Below are positions 44,517-59,151 of a DNA stretch of 64,000 bases, one piece after another. The stretch spans positions 372,001 to 436,000 of the forward strand of contig JADEYG010000003.1 in assembly GCA_016906335.1 (NCBI GenBank), given 5' to 3'. The notes below the pieces were generated by a model. It was not told the origin of the DNA. It was given only the letters and a program-made list of their open reading frames with translations, and did not search any database. The position numbers and the translations under genes are program-made. The first letter of the stretch is position 1; each line of letters starts with the position of its first letter. Source of the stretch: Novakomyces olei (taxonomy: Eukaryota > Ascomycota > Novakomycetes > Novakomycetales > Novakomycetaceae).

Positions 44517-45655
44517 TTATTCAAAAAGGACAAATTCCACGATACGCCTGCCGACAAAGGCGCCGTCGTGCTTGTAGTTTAGGGAAGAAAGAATTCGAGG
44601 CATATCAGGATGATTCTCTGGTTTCACGTACTCGTGCAAAAGTTTGCGCATAAGCCCAGCATTGAACTCTGGATGGCCTTGAAAAGAGAGGACTCTGCCG
44701 GGCAGCAAATGAATCTGCTGAGCCGTCTTTGAAGAAGAGCCAAGTGTGTGGAAGTGAGGTGGAGGAGTATCGACATGCCGTCTATGAAACTGATGTAGAG
44801 CAAGCATCGGATGAGTCGGAGTGTTGAACCGTCTAAATGGATCTAATTGTGCAGCAAACTGCTCAGTGCTCGTACTGTTACTTGTTCCCTGTACCCGTTG
44901 GCCACGCTCAGTCTCGTCTTCCTCATCCTCGTCAGTCTCGTCTGACGCGTTTGGCACATCTCGGAGAGGTCGGGCCGGTAAAGCCCGATGCCGGTGCCGA
45001 GGCGACTCGACGTTCTGGCCGGGACGGGAGAATTTATAAAAGAATCTCTCGCCCTCGGCATTAAGCGCGACCGGTGTTACCCCCAACTCGTAGCCGTCAG
45101 GGTTTTCTCCAACAAGGCCGCCAAAAGCTCTGGCCAGGATTTGGTGGCCCCAGCAGAATCCGATCATCTTGAGCTGCGGGAAATCGGTATGCGCTATACG
45201 CAAGAAATCAAGCATTCGTAGAATCCACGGAGAGTCCCAATACGGAGCGTCGTCTGGTCGTTAGTATGGCCAATGGAACACAGACCGTCAATCAAGGCTG
45301 ACGTAAACCCTAGGGTTAAATAAATGAGCACTTACTTCCGCCAGTGAGCATAATCGCGTCGAGATCCGCCACCTCGTCGGGGGACGGGTACTCCATTTTT
45401 ACAACACAGTCATAGGCAGAGAACTGGAGCTGCACGTTGTGGCCGTGTTTCCGGTTGAAAGCGGAAACTGCTTCCTCCACGAATATACGGTATATATCTT
45501 GCGACGAGGGTATATGCTTTTGCCGGTAATCACGTGGCCGGGCACACACGAGCAGAGCAATCTGGCATTAGAAGCTGAGGGAAAAGACAGCTGAGGGAAA
45601 AGACTTGTGCTGAAATGTGACTTCTTACTTTTAACGTCGGCTGAACTGCCACCAT
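44517..45655 (-). CDS. Class-I glutamine amidotransferase-like protein
   Basis: A stand-alone GATase1-fold protein, similar in layout to uncharacterised yeast amidotransferases. Exons (right to left) are 45655-45629 (27 bases, MVAVQPTLK), 45561-45336 and 45253-44517, giving 329 residues. Marks are IALLVCARP at the start, DLDAIMLTGGNDAPYWDSPW (oxyanion strand, restored by splicing), the nucleophile elbow MIGFCWGHQILARAFGG (catalytic Cys) and LSFQGHPEFN (catalytic His). An acidic, Ser/Thr-rich insert (ASDETDEDEEDETERGQ) of about 45 residues interrupts the fold. No partner synthetase domain is present, so the acceptor is unknown; defence-type gamma-glutamyl hydrolysis is another possibility. Confidence 0.85.
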
Positions 45656-48565
<2,910 letters not shown>

Positions 48566-49003
48566 ATCGGTTTATTGGAACCTAGTTGTGCTTTTTGCGT
48601 CTCTGCTTTGTTGGACTGGAAAGGAAGTATGAAATTTTATAGCTGCTCTGAATTTGGGAAGGTATACATCAAAAGATACATGAATATAAAGATTTGGAAA
48701 GAGGTTCGAGTGTGTAAAAGTAGGCTCGGCTTTCACTGTATTATAGACCGTTTCCAATCCATATTTTAGTCCGAATGAAAAGAGCAAAAGAAGGTATTAA
48801 ATATGTCGGGTGGCCGCAGTTTCATCGTTATTGAATCAATGCGCTCGATATAATGAATGGCAAGTAATGTTGAAATAATAAAAAATTAAGACCTTAAATT
48901 AATAATTTATAAACTTTGAAAATCAGCTAATAGATTAAAATAAGTATTAGTAGACTCGAGCAAGTAGTCCGGTAAAATCCTGCCGCTTCTAAACAATCTC
49001 TGC
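48566..49003. other. Convergent intergenic region, no gene seen
   Basis: About 440 bases between polyubiquitin and the sorting nexin, both ending here. No gene or repeat of note. Confidence 0.5.
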
Positions 49004-50995
49004 CTAATCCTGCTCGGTTGTCGTCGGCGCTTGTGCTGCCTCTGACGCTTTTGTGCCCGACAAAGGCACAAACTCTTGCCATTGAGCAATAAGACCTCGA
49101 TAAAACTCGACCTGTGCACTGGCCAATCGGTCCAAGGAACTCCGGATTTCTGCTGAACGAATCTCGTGAACAATCTCGCTTTCCTTAAACACTTCACTGT
49201 TGAAGGCCTCGCTCTGAACTTTTGCTCGCTCTGTCTCCCTTTCCAATTCCTCAACCCTGATCTGCACTTTACGCAATCGGTCTCTCCGGCTCTGTTCATG
49301 ATCAACGCCTCGTAAATCTTCGACTTTATTGCGTATAAACCCACTCGCCGAATGACCTCCTGACGGACGCAGAAGGGTATCGCGTTCGTGTAAACTGCGA
49401 TTGAGATACTCTGTTAATCCTTCCAAGTCTAACTGCTTTTGATCACGCGCCTTAAGGAGCGATTTAAACGAGTTTAGGTACCCCTCCAAATCTCGCAGTG
49501 ACGTAATATATTCCTGGTCCGTGTGCTCTTTCTGCGTACATTAGCGACAAAGTAAACCTAGAAATAAATAAATAAATGTAAATAAATAAATAATCAATTA
49601 AATTGATTAAATGAAAATATACGAATATATTTGTCTAAAATTATTTAAATAAATACTTACTAAATCACGAAACAACTCACTCGTCCCCTTGAGTGCACGT
49701 TCAAACGCAAGCAGGGAACTTTCTAGTGCCGGTTCCGTTTTCGACAGTTTATCAATCATGGTAGCTAAATCCTGAAAGTCTCCATCTAGCTCAGTCTCCC
49801 GCCGAACCAGTTTAATCACTAATTTTTCCAGTGAAGCCAGCCCACCTGTCAATTTGTCTGCACTTTCACGAAACTCGATAAAACGGCCGTCTGGGTTAGA
49901 AATCTTGGAAAAGGCATTTAGTAAAGCGTCTCCAAAACCTTCAAAGACGCCTTGGTTACGATCAAGGGTACCAGAATCACTAGATTGTCCGCCATACTGT
50001 CCTTTTGTAGGATTAACAGCCAATTTTGGAGCCGCTGAAGAAGCTGAACCTCTGGGCGAGCGCATATGAGCAGAACGTGTATACGCGTTCCAGTCATTTG
50101 ATTCGAGAAAAGTAGCCAAATGCGGCGACCTCCGTAGTATTGGGTGCATAGTCAGTCGCTGTAAGAACCTGTTTAGTGACTGGCAGCGTTTAAGAGTGAA
50201 GTCGGTGCCGAATCGGTCGCCTTTAATGTACTCTGAATATAATGTGAGTATTAGAGATAGGATATATATGTACATGAATATTCAAATAGCAATCATAAAA
50301 TGAATAAAAAATAAGAAAAACCATAGCGCACAACGAAGAATGAGCAAGAAAATTGATAAACTTAACGTATGCAGAGCTTAGAGGCTTGAGACAAGATTAT
50401 TAGGGAACTGTGAACCCATGAAAAGCTGACAGAAATCTGACATAAATCTGGACACAAAAGATTCTTGATTTTGTGGAGCAAAACCCCGTCAAAAGCACAA
50501 ATAGAAAATGAAGTAACATAAAATTAAACAATACAACTTACCCAGTTTATGCTTGCTGGGAAGCGGGGGAATTGCAATCGCCTGGTATTCTCGTGATAAG
50601 GCGTTTGCTAGAAAAACAAAGTCTGTAAACCTTCGACGCACATCAATAATGCTTCTTTGGAAAATAGGCATATTAGTCTCCGTGTGCACTTTGTATGAAA
50701 TAAAACTGTCTTTAGACCCGTCCGCCTCCTTTCGCGGCTCCGAAACAGAGCATTCTAGCATATCGCGAAACTGTATTACTGAAGCGTAGCCAGCTGCATT
50801 CGAAGAAGAGGCTCCCGGCGTGTCGGCAGGTTTATCGTCCTCCTGTTCCGCCTCTGTACTTTCCGCAACAGCTTCACTGCCTTGATCCGCTCCATTTTCA
50901 GTGGGAACAAAGCTTTGGCTCTCATCAGCTTGTGCAGACTCGGACTGCACTTGCTCATCCGAGCCAATTTCGCCTTTCCATTCGGAACGATCCAT
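49004..50995 (-). CDS. SNX4: Sorting nexin Snx4/Atg24 (PX-BAR)
   Basis: An endosomal sorting nexin that recycles cargo from endosomes to the Golgi and supports selective autophagy. Exons (right to left) are 50995-50542, 50232-49661 and 49531-49004, giving 517 residues. The N-terminus is acidic and low-complexity. The PX domain (from about residue 75) shows SVSEPRKEADGSKDSFISYKV, the PI3P-binding VRRRFTDFVFL, the IPPLPSKHKL loop and EYIKGDRFGTDF, the last two joined by splicing. That last motif, with RFLQRLTMHPILRRSPHLATFLES, is typical of Snx4. The BAR region is a long coiled coil of about 300 residues. First-ATG choice MDRSEWKGE gives a clean start. Snx41/Atg20 is less likely since no long insert splits the BAR part. 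Confidence 0.9.
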
Positions 50996-51392
50996 AGTCA
51001 AAGAATCGTAGCGTGAGTACCCCACGCGTACGTACTCGCTATCGACAATCTTACACAATATAATACAAACGAATAATTAATTATTATATTGTGCTTTTGT
51101 ATATTACGAATGTTATAATTTAAATTATATTACAGTTTTTATTTATTACTATTACTGTCAAAGTATTATATTTTAGCTTCTATATTATATTATATTATTA
51201 TATTTTCCTATATCTATAATTATTTTTATATTTATATTTATAATGATTTTATATTTATAATTTATAAATCTATCATTATTTATCCCGAATTGACTTTGCT
51301 GCAGCCCCCGTGAACTCAGAATTTCATTATCCTCTTGCCAAATAATATACATCAATGATATCCAAAGCATTCATGTACTATGAAAGCAGCCA
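50996..51392. other. AT-rich intergenic region, no gene seen
   Basis: About 400 bases, strongly AT-rich with ATTATATT and TTTATA runs, lie upstream of SNX4 and downstream of the F-box/WD40 gene. No open frame or RNA recognised. Confidence 0.5.
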
Positions 51393-52907
51393 TCAAAAAA
51401 AGCAAGTATCTACACCAATAGAAAACTCCCAAACTAATATACAGCGGTCGGCAGAGCAGCTCATTATTTTTGTTTCGTCAAATTGCAATTTAAAAATGTG
51501 GTCAGTGTGCCCATTTTCCTTGAGATCACACCATAAATCTCTGCCTCGCGCATTTGTACAACCTGATTTAGCCGTATTGAACCCCCATACCTTAATGCTC
51601 TGATCATAAGACCCAGAAACAATTTTACGCCCATCCGCTTGTAAAGTACGCACAAGACCATCATGGCCCTTGAGAGTATTAAGGCATTCGCCAGTGTTCA
51701 CGTCGAATAGCCGAATAGAAAGATCAGAAGATCCAGCAACAATAACATTATCACACAGCTGAATACACGCAATCCCGCGTGCTGGTCCCTCAATAGATCG
51801 CAAACAAATGCCCGTGTCAAAATCCCAGACTTTAATAGTCCTGTCCCCCGAGGCAGAAATGATCCTATGCCCAACTTCATCAAAGTGCATAGAGTTCACG
51901 GCTGCCCTATGGCCCCATAGTTTTCGTAGCATAACCGGTTCAGTACCGTCACGCCCCCCGTGCCTGTCCCATACGCAGATAGTCTTGTCCCTTGAGCAGG
52001 AGACAATATAATCATCATTAAATTTTAGAGAAAGTACGCTTTCCGTATGGCCAGTTAACCGTTTTAATAGTCGTCCGGTATAAAGGTTCCATATAATGAT
52101 GCTAGTGTCGCTAGACCCCGACATGATTATCCCCTCACGGCCGTTGAACTGGAGACACAGCACGGAGCCTGTATGGCCATGCAGGGAGAATGATAACTGC
52201 CTTGTATGGAAATTCCACACCTTTATTGTACGGTCCCTGCTGCCAGTCACGACATGATCTCTATCAAACTGAAGGCAGTAAATCCCTTCTTCATGGCTCG
52301 CTGCCGACAGCGTATTTGCACCATTTTCCCCAGCGCCAGCCCCGGCTCCGGGAGTGGTAGGGTGAGAAAAGCTCCATATTGAATAATGGCCGTTTCGCCA
52401 GTTTTGGTCGAGGAGGTGGTGCTGCCTGTATAAATACCGCCAGTTTAGCAGGTACCGATCCCCTTCCAAGGTAACATGGCACGGCTGAAAAGGCAGAGGC
52501 AAGTCACATTGTTTCCCATATTTCCCCTCATTCTGTTCCGACAAAATCTGTTCCAGACGGGCAATCTGCTGCTCATTACAGCCCCATCCTTCTCGTTTGT
52601 ACAGCGTTCGCCAGAGCATTGCATGGGTTGCGTGCCTGCGCCAGCGCTTACTTACACTGGCCGCGCCAAGCACATCGTGGACGCTCAAATACCCGAAAAT
52701 ATGCCTCACGATTTCATCCGGAAAAAGCAGGACAAAATCTCGATGGATAATGGGGAGTATCCGCTCATGAAGCTCCGCGACACTGTGCACCGGCAGCGTC
52801 AAAATGATCTGGTGAGCGAGATCAGATCGCTGAGCCGTAGAGAGATCAGAGATCCACGACGGTACAACGCTAGTGTCCTCGTCCATATATCCTTCGTCGT
52901 CATACAT
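51393..52907 (-). CDS. F-box/WD40 protein, SCF receptor (beta-TrCP/FWD-1-like)
   Basis: An intronless 504-residue substrate receptor of an SCF ubiquitin ligase. The F-box is at about residues 58-100 (DFVLLFPDEIVRHIFGYLSVHDVLG...SKRWRRHATHAMLWRTLY). A helical linker follows, with NWRYLYRQHHLLDQNWRNG. Then come about seven WD40 repeats, for example HVVTGSRDRTIKVWNFHTRQ, IIMSGSSDTSIIIWNLYTGR, IVSCSRDKTICVWDRHGG and RIISASGDRTIKVWDFDTG. A Gly/Ala-rich spacer precedes the first blade. Related fungal proteins include Neurospora FWD-1 (turnover of the clock protein FRQ) and fission-yeast Pof11. Orthology within that set cannot be fixed here. It is divergent from the acyltransferase gene. Confidence 0.9.
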   Translation of the reverse strand: MYDDEGYMDEDTSVVPSWISDLSTAQRSDLAHQIILTLPVHSVAELHERILPIIHRDFVLLFPDEIVRHIFGYLSVHDVLGAASVSKRWRRHATHAMLWRTLYKREGWGCNEQQIARLEQILSEQNEGKYGKQCDLPLPFQPCHVTLEGDRYLLNWRYLYRQHHLLDQNWRNGHYSIWSFSHPTTPGAGAGAGENGANTLSAASHEEGIYCLQFDRDHVVTGSRDRTIKVWNFHTRQLSFSLHGHTGSVLCLQFNGREGIIMSGSSDTSIIIWNLYTGRLLKRLTGHTESVLSLKFNDDYIVSCSRDKTICVWDRHGGRDGTEPVMLRKLWGHRAAVNSMHFDEVGHRIISASGDRTIKVWDFDTGICLRSIEGPARGIACIQLCDNVIVAGSSDLSIRLFDVNTGECLNTLKGHDGLVRTLQADGRKIVSGSYDQSIKVWGFNTAKSGCTNARGRDLWCDLKENGHTDHIFKLQFDETKIMSCSADRCILVWEFSIGVDTCFF

Positions 52908-53034
52908 TTCGCCAAATCAATCAGCTATCAAACTGCCCGTGGACGAGCTAGCAGTTCATTGCGACTGGCAACGAACATAAGCTTTTATTTATTTACAATA
53001 AATATGTGGAAATATGTTGAATAAATAAAATAAA

Positions 53035-53235
53035 ATAAAATATATTATATTATATTATATTATATTATATTATATTATATTATATTATATTATATTATAT
53101 TATATTATATTATATTATATTATATTATATTATATTATATTATATTATATTATATTATATTATATTATATTATATTATATTATATTATATTATATTATAT
53201 TATATTATATTATATTATATTATATTATATTATAT
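53035..53235. repeat. (TATAT)n pentanucleotide satellite, about 39 copies
   Basis: A near-perfect TATAT array of about 195 bases, preceded by AAATAAAAT units, lies in the 444-base divergent spacer between the F-box/WD40 gene and the acyltransferase gene. All of it is A/T. Confidence 0.97.
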
Positions 53236-53351
53236 TCATATAAATATAAAAAATAGATATAGTATATACAGCAATTGTCCATACGTCCATGTCCACGGCA
53301 ACGCCGGCAGGCGAACTAGCATTACCTTATCAGCTGGTTTAAAAGGTCCCA

Positions 53352-56300
53352 ATGGCTCCGGAAAAGAAGCCAAATTTTGTGCCTTTATCTCCCTGGGTTT
53401 ACGATACGGTTTTATGGTTCCTGTCGGTTTTGGTCGATTTGTTCTTCCGGGAAGTCAAATCGCGGGGATCCTATCGTGTGCCCCGGCATTCGCCGCTCAT
53501 ATTCGTCGCGGGGCCTCATGCTAACCAGGTATTATTTTTAACAGTCTTTTTTGGAGACTAATCTTAATATTCGTCTTGGATCTGTTGCAATTTTACTAAC
53601 TCTCAAGTTTGTTGACGCCCTGATTCTCATGCGTCAGGTGCGTCTTGAAATCAAACGACGCGTTTCGAATTTGGTGGCAGAACACTCTTACCGTCGACGA
53701 TTCATTGGGTTTATGTCCCGTGCAATTGGTGCCAGTATGCTTGTCAATTATCAGAACATTTAATCTATTTTTGCTCGGCGTTTTGATTGTTGGCGTTAAC
53801 GTCCATTATCATTGTTTGATAGCCTGTATTTCTCATTTTCTTTTATTTTATCCTTTGTCAACTTACCGTCCGTGACACAGTGCATATCATTTCATATTTA
53901 AGTCACGAACCAAATAGTTTTGCATAGTCTTTTACCTTGCCGCATTTTTGACGGCTCTTTCTCTCGCTGTTTTGTTTACTATTTACCATTTGTTCAAATA
54001 TGTACACATTTCGCCTTTATATCCCTCTAAATAAAGCTGTCTCAAGCTTGATCATGTCTTTACAATAACTATACCTATACCTATACCTTGACATTTATCC
54101 TTCTGATTTTTGTATATTAAAATGCCGAGGCCCAGATCTCCAACGCAGTACTAACAAACAGTCCCTGTGGCTAGAAGGCAGGACCTAACAAAATCTGGCC
54201 CTGGTCGTGTTTACCGGGACTCTGGTGATGATTCTAGCTTGCTGCGTGGTCGTGAAACAAAATTTACTCAACTCGAAGCCGGCTGGTCCATATTTCTTCC
54301 TGGAGACTCTGGCTCTGCGGAGATTGCAGAGATAGTCTCCGACACAGAACTCAAAATAAAGCGTGATTTCCGTGAGCCTGCTCATGCGGCCAAGTACCTC
54401 TCAAAGCCAGATGGCTCGCCGTACAAGTACGCTCCTAAAGTTGACCAGGCAGCCGTTTATGAAGAGGTGTATCGACGTCTGGACCACAATGGATGCATTG
54501 CAATTTTCCCAGAAGGTGGCTCGCATGATAGAACTGAGCTTTTGCCTCTCAAAGCCGGAGTGGCTATTATGGCACTCGGTGCGCTAGCCAGGAACCCTGA
54601 TTTAGGTTTAAAAATTGTGCCTTGTGGAATGAATTATTTCCATGCTCACAAATTTCGTTCCCGTGCAATTTTGGAGTTTGGATCTCCGCTGGAAGTGCCT
54701 CACCGCCTAGTGGAAATGTATAAATCTGGTGAAAGAAAGGATGCAATCAAACAGCTCTTGGAAATGGTAACGGACGCTATGATTTCCGTGACTGTTAATA
54801 CTCCAGACCTGGAAACTTTGCAAGTAATTCAGGCAGGGCGACGACTCTATAAGCCAGTTAATCGACGATTGCCGTTGGCTCAGATTGTAGAATTGAACAG
54901 ACGATTTGTGAAGGGCTATGAAAAGTATAAGGACGATCCTCGTGTCGCCAGTTTGCGAACAGAAATTTTGCGATATAACAAGGAACTTTCTCTGCTCGGT
55001 ATAAGGGACCACCAAGTTCAAAAGGCAAAATTTGGATTGCCCAAGATTGTTAGCATGCTGACTTGGAGAGTAATTAAACTCGTCGTTCTTGGACTCCTTG
55101 CTCTTCCCGGTGCAATCTTGTTTTCTCCAGTGTTTCTAGCGACTTCACATATTAGCAAAGTGAAAGCTAAAGGTAATGCTTGCCATTCGCTTTATTTACT
55201 AAATCTATCAAATTGGTTGTCCTTCTACAACTGCTAGCTACAGTATTGAAGGTTTTAAATTCGATTAAGTTTTCTTTAGCTGATTTATTAATGTACCCAA
55301 GAATATTTGTGTTGAGCTTCTCGTGCCAGACCCCTTTTTGTTTCTTTAATAATTTTCTATTCGTTCCTTTCTTTCCATACCTTTTTTTGAATGATTATTG
55401 TTAAACTTTTATTACTTTTACTATCTCCTTTCCAAGATTTGATTTTGATTTATTTCAGAAATAGATTTCCCATCTAACTGCTTGTTTAGAAGCCCTTGAG
55501 GGTTCGTCGGTTAAGGTACGAGCACGTGACGTTTTAGCCACATGGAAACTTCTAGTCGCTCTCGGATTCGCACCAGTCTTGTACATTTTTTATTCATTAT
55601 TGGCCACGTTTATAGTGTATCGCAATGGATATATCAGCAGCGGCTCGCACAAAATCCTGCTTGTCCCTGTCGCGGCAATGATTGTCTTGCCTATAATAAC
55701 GTTTGCAGCTTTACGCTTTGGGGAAACGGGTATGGATATATACAAAAGCCTGAGGCCCCTGACGCTCTCACTCGACCCAAGCTCAGCAAATACTCTGAGC
55801 CAATTGCGATATACCCGTGATCATTTAGCTGCAGAATTAACAGATCTGATAAATACACTGGCACCACAGGTGTTTGATGATTTTGGCAAAGAGCGTCTTG
55901 TGTCAATGCCAGATGCTTTAACAACTATCGAACGTGCAGAGCGTGAAGGCCTTTACCATCGCCGTAAAAGGCACCATCGTCGATTATCCTCGGCCAGTAT
56001 TGGATCGGAGAGCGAAATGCCGGCTTTAGGAGGCAGAAGTGGAAGAGGATCAGCAGGAGCAGGTGCAGGATCAGCCGTTGCTTCAAGGGCAACTAGTCCC
56101 TTTAGCCGTAGCTATTCTCGTCATAAAATTACTGCATCAGACGCTAGTGATTTGTCTCATGAGAATTACAGGTCCCGTTCTCAATCGGCCTCGAGTCTGG
56201 ATACAAGAACGGGAGAGTTATCAAGCGAGGAGGACGCTCAGCAAAGGCAGAGCCAGCAGCCGTCTGGAGTTACAGGCAGGACTTATAGCACTGCACAAAA

Positions 56301-56457
56301 GGAACAGTTGTCTCAAAGAATTCGCACTTCATTGTCCCAGCGAATGCAGCAACGAGCAACTGATTTGCGACGAGGGTACAAGGGAATGACTCCAGAGAAC
56401 GCTGTTTTCAGCGATTCTAGTTCCGATAGCGATGCTGCCTCGGACGAGGAGACGTGA
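53352..56457 (+). CDS. Glycerol-3-phosphate/dihydroxyacetone-phosphate acyltransferase (Sct1/Gpt2)
   Basis: Catalyses the first acylation in glycerolipid synthesis at the ER and lipid droplets. Exons 53352-53528, 53608-53734, 54162-55172 and 55490-56457 give 760 residues, near yeast Sct1 (759). A membrane segment is in exon 1 (VYDTVLWFLSVLVDLFF). PlsC motifs are FVAGPHANQFVDALILM (block I, rejoined at intron 1), AIGAIPVARRQDLTK (block II, rejoined at intron 2), CIAIFPEGGSHDRTELLPLK (block III) and LKIVPCGMNYFHAHKFRSRA (block IV). Later membrane segments flank EALEGSSVKVRARDVLATWK, restored at intron 3. The C-terminal tail is Ser/Arg-rich and ends in acidic SDSSSDSDAASDEET, resembling the phosphoregulated tails of yeast homologues. 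Introns 2 and 3 are long for this window (427 and 317 bases). Confidence 0.92.
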
Positions 56458-57285
56458 TTAAACAAGATTTAGGAGACATTACGGATTAAGACGGGGAAGA
56501 GAAGGGAAAAGAAAGTAAAAGAGATGAATAAGGATAATATAATTCTAGAAAAGCCTTCGTTTTTTGTGGTGTTTCAAAACCTCAATTAAATGAAATGATT
56601 GAACGAACAAATTCTTTTTCCTTATTTTTCTTCAAAAATTTCCCTTCGTATTCAATCGATATCGATATCGATATCTCTGTTTTTAAATTTTTCATGTGCT
56701 GATTCTCCTGCAGACATTACTATTACTCCTCGCTTCATGATCAGCAATAAATGTTAATATTAGGCACAGCAGCAAGTAATCATACTGTTTGTATATTATT
56801 CCCTACTTGATTTAATTAAAGCCAACAATAGTTTATCGTTTTCAGCAATTGGTGGCTTGGAACACGCGGTAGCGTGAAACACGCACCGTTTGAGGCCAAA
56901 AAGGATAAATGTTGACCCGAACGTCACAATGTTTACGCTTGTCGCTATTTAATGCTCTGCAAAAAGTAGCCCAGTCGCAATTCAGATTCCTTCATTATTA
57001 CCGTTATCCGTTAATCTCATCCTGGGTTTGTAGTTTTAAGCCCGTGTGCGTATACGTATCGCCAAGCTGTACGAGTGTTACTTATTGCCAGCATTCTATT
57101 TATATACTCGCAATAATACTCCTTATTATACACAACGACAGGTTTACGCGGATTATTATATAATAAATAAATCGCTATTTATTCCCAAAATTTAACACGC
57201 TTCTTTTCAAACACGTGTGGCATTTGCAAAGTCGCAATTGCCGCATCATTTTTGGCTATTATTTCACGACATCGATTGATACGTG
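56458..57285. other. Intergenic region with short ATCGAT repeat
   Basis: About 830 bases. TCGATATCGATATCGATATC lies near 56656-56676. The short frames around 56909-57163 have no recognisable content. No gene called. Confidence 0.5.
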
Positions 57286-59151
57286 ATGAAGGCTTTAATT
57301 CTTGTCGGAGGTGAGTTGTTCAATTGCATTTTCTTGATAATTGCGACGCGTGTAAAAGCGCTTTTCTTTTGCCTGTTCTTTTTCGCTATAAGAACAGATC
57401 CGGCGTGCTCTACACGGTGAAGCAGCTCTCGATTGGTTTTTTTGTTTATTTCCTTTTTAGCGTCCGAATTGCCGATGACTTTGCTGTCCTTTTGTCGCCG
57501 TTATAACAGTGTTCACTCCTCTCGTCAATGCTTCACCTACATTTCCACGAAAATGGCGTGTGCTTCTTTTCCAACTCATGAATCAAATATTGCACGGATT
57601 AAACTGTGCCTTTTTAATACCGTCTCCTCGCCTTGTCTTTTTATTTGATTTAAACTGCCATCAATCATCTACCGGCAATGAGCTCTTGTACTAACGCATC
57701 AGGTTTTGGAACGAGGCTTCGGCCATTGGTACCTTGTGAAACTTGGAAAAGCGCGTACTAAATAATATAACAGACACTTACGCTGCCTAAACCGCTAGTC
57801 GAGGTACGTTGGTTTTTTTTTTTTTGTGCTTGCAAATGCTATTTTTTCAATCGAATACTGACGTGCAGTTTGCCAATAGACCGATGATTTGTACGGGAAA
57901 TGCCTTTTATTAAATACTGATCCTGCAGTACATCAAGTAGAAGCTTTAGCTGCGGCAGGTGTTACGGATATCGTACTGGCTGTGAATTACCGACCAGAGA
58001 TTATGGTGAAAGCTTTACAAAAGTACGAAGAGCAGTATGGAGTACGTATCACTTTTAGTGTGGAAACAGAGCCATTAGGAACCGCGGGTCCTTTAGCCCT
58101 AGCACGAGAAATTCTGGGCAAAGACGACTCCCCTTTCTTTGTGTTAAACTCGGATGTTATTTGCGATTATCCTTTCCCGGATCTTTTGAAGTTCCACAAG
58201 TCTCATGGGAAAAATGGAACAATTGTCGTGACTAAAGTCGAAGAGCCAAGCAAGTATGGTGTGGTTGTAATGCACCCAAACTCTTCTCAAATCCAGAGTT
58301 TTGTGGAAAAGCCGGCTCAGTTTGTATCTAACCGAATCAATGCTGGCCTTTACATTTTGAATCCAGCTATGTTGGATCTGATTGAGCTGCGCCCTACCAG
58401 TATCGAAAAGGAAGTTTTCCCGAAAATGGTATCCATGGGCGAATTACACTCTTACGACCTGAAGGGATATTGGATGGTAATTGAATAATAAAATAACAGT
58501 ATCAAGTTTTTTTTTCTGCTCTTGTTCGCCTTTATGTTTATTTTATCAAGTTTTCTCTTGCTCTCTGTTGCATTGTCTAATACTCCAGGATGTCGGCCAG
58601 CCGAAAGACTACTTGACAGGCACTTGCCTCTATCTAAGCTCGCTACAAGAAAAGAAACCGGAACAATTGGCTTCCTACGATGCGAAATCGAGCAAAACAC
58701 ATATAATTGGACCTGTTCTGATTGATCCTTCCGCCAAAATTGGCGAAGGATGTAAAATCGGACCAAATGTTGTCATTGGGCCTAACGTTGTTATTGGCAA
58801 CGGCGTACGGCTGCAACGATGTGTGCTCTTGGATGGAGCTCGTGCCAAAGACCACGCTTGGGTGCATAGCTCAATCATTGGTTGGCACTCTAGCCTTGGA
58901 CGCTGGTCTCGCTTAGAAAATGTCAGTGTCTTGGGCGATGACGTGGCCATCAAAGATGAAGTCTATGTGAACGGTAATATACAATAAACTAAAAACAATA
59001 TTAAAACGAAATAAAACCAAACCAAAGAAGAATTTAATAAATAATAACTGAAGACCAAACTTGAAGAAATTTCGCTAACGAATTAGGTGGCTCTATCCTC
59101 CCACACAAGAGTATCAGTGCCAACATTGAGACGCCTACTATCGTGATGTAG
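57286..59151 (+). CDS. MPG1: Mannose-1-phosphate guanylyltransferase (GDP-mannose pyrophosphorylase)
   Basis: Makes GDP-mannose from mannose-1-phosphate and GTP for wall mannans, glycosylation and GPI anchors. Seven exons, 57286-57310, 57703-57728, 57774-57803, 57869-57890, 57929-58476, 58589-58973 and 59087-59151, give 366 residues, close to the family's 361-364. The first four exons are 25, 26, 30 and 22 bases, yet join to the perfect signature [20 protein letters not shown] followed by LPKPLVEFANRPMI, with the nucleotide-binding GGxGTRLRPLT and catalytic PKP. Exon 5 has [12 protein letters not shown] (metal Asp) and [18 protein letters not shown]. Exon 6 holds the left-handed beta-helix hexapeptide repeats ([20 protein letters not shown]). 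The tail is ETPTIVM. Intron 4 is just 38 bases and intron 1 is 392. Confidence 0.93.

Noticed and set aside
57311-57660. Separate small genes between the first two exons of MPG1
   Set aside because: The open frames of 60-71 codons in this stretch show no family features. The 392-base stretch is explained as an intron, since its ends rejoin the [11 protein letters not shown] signature.
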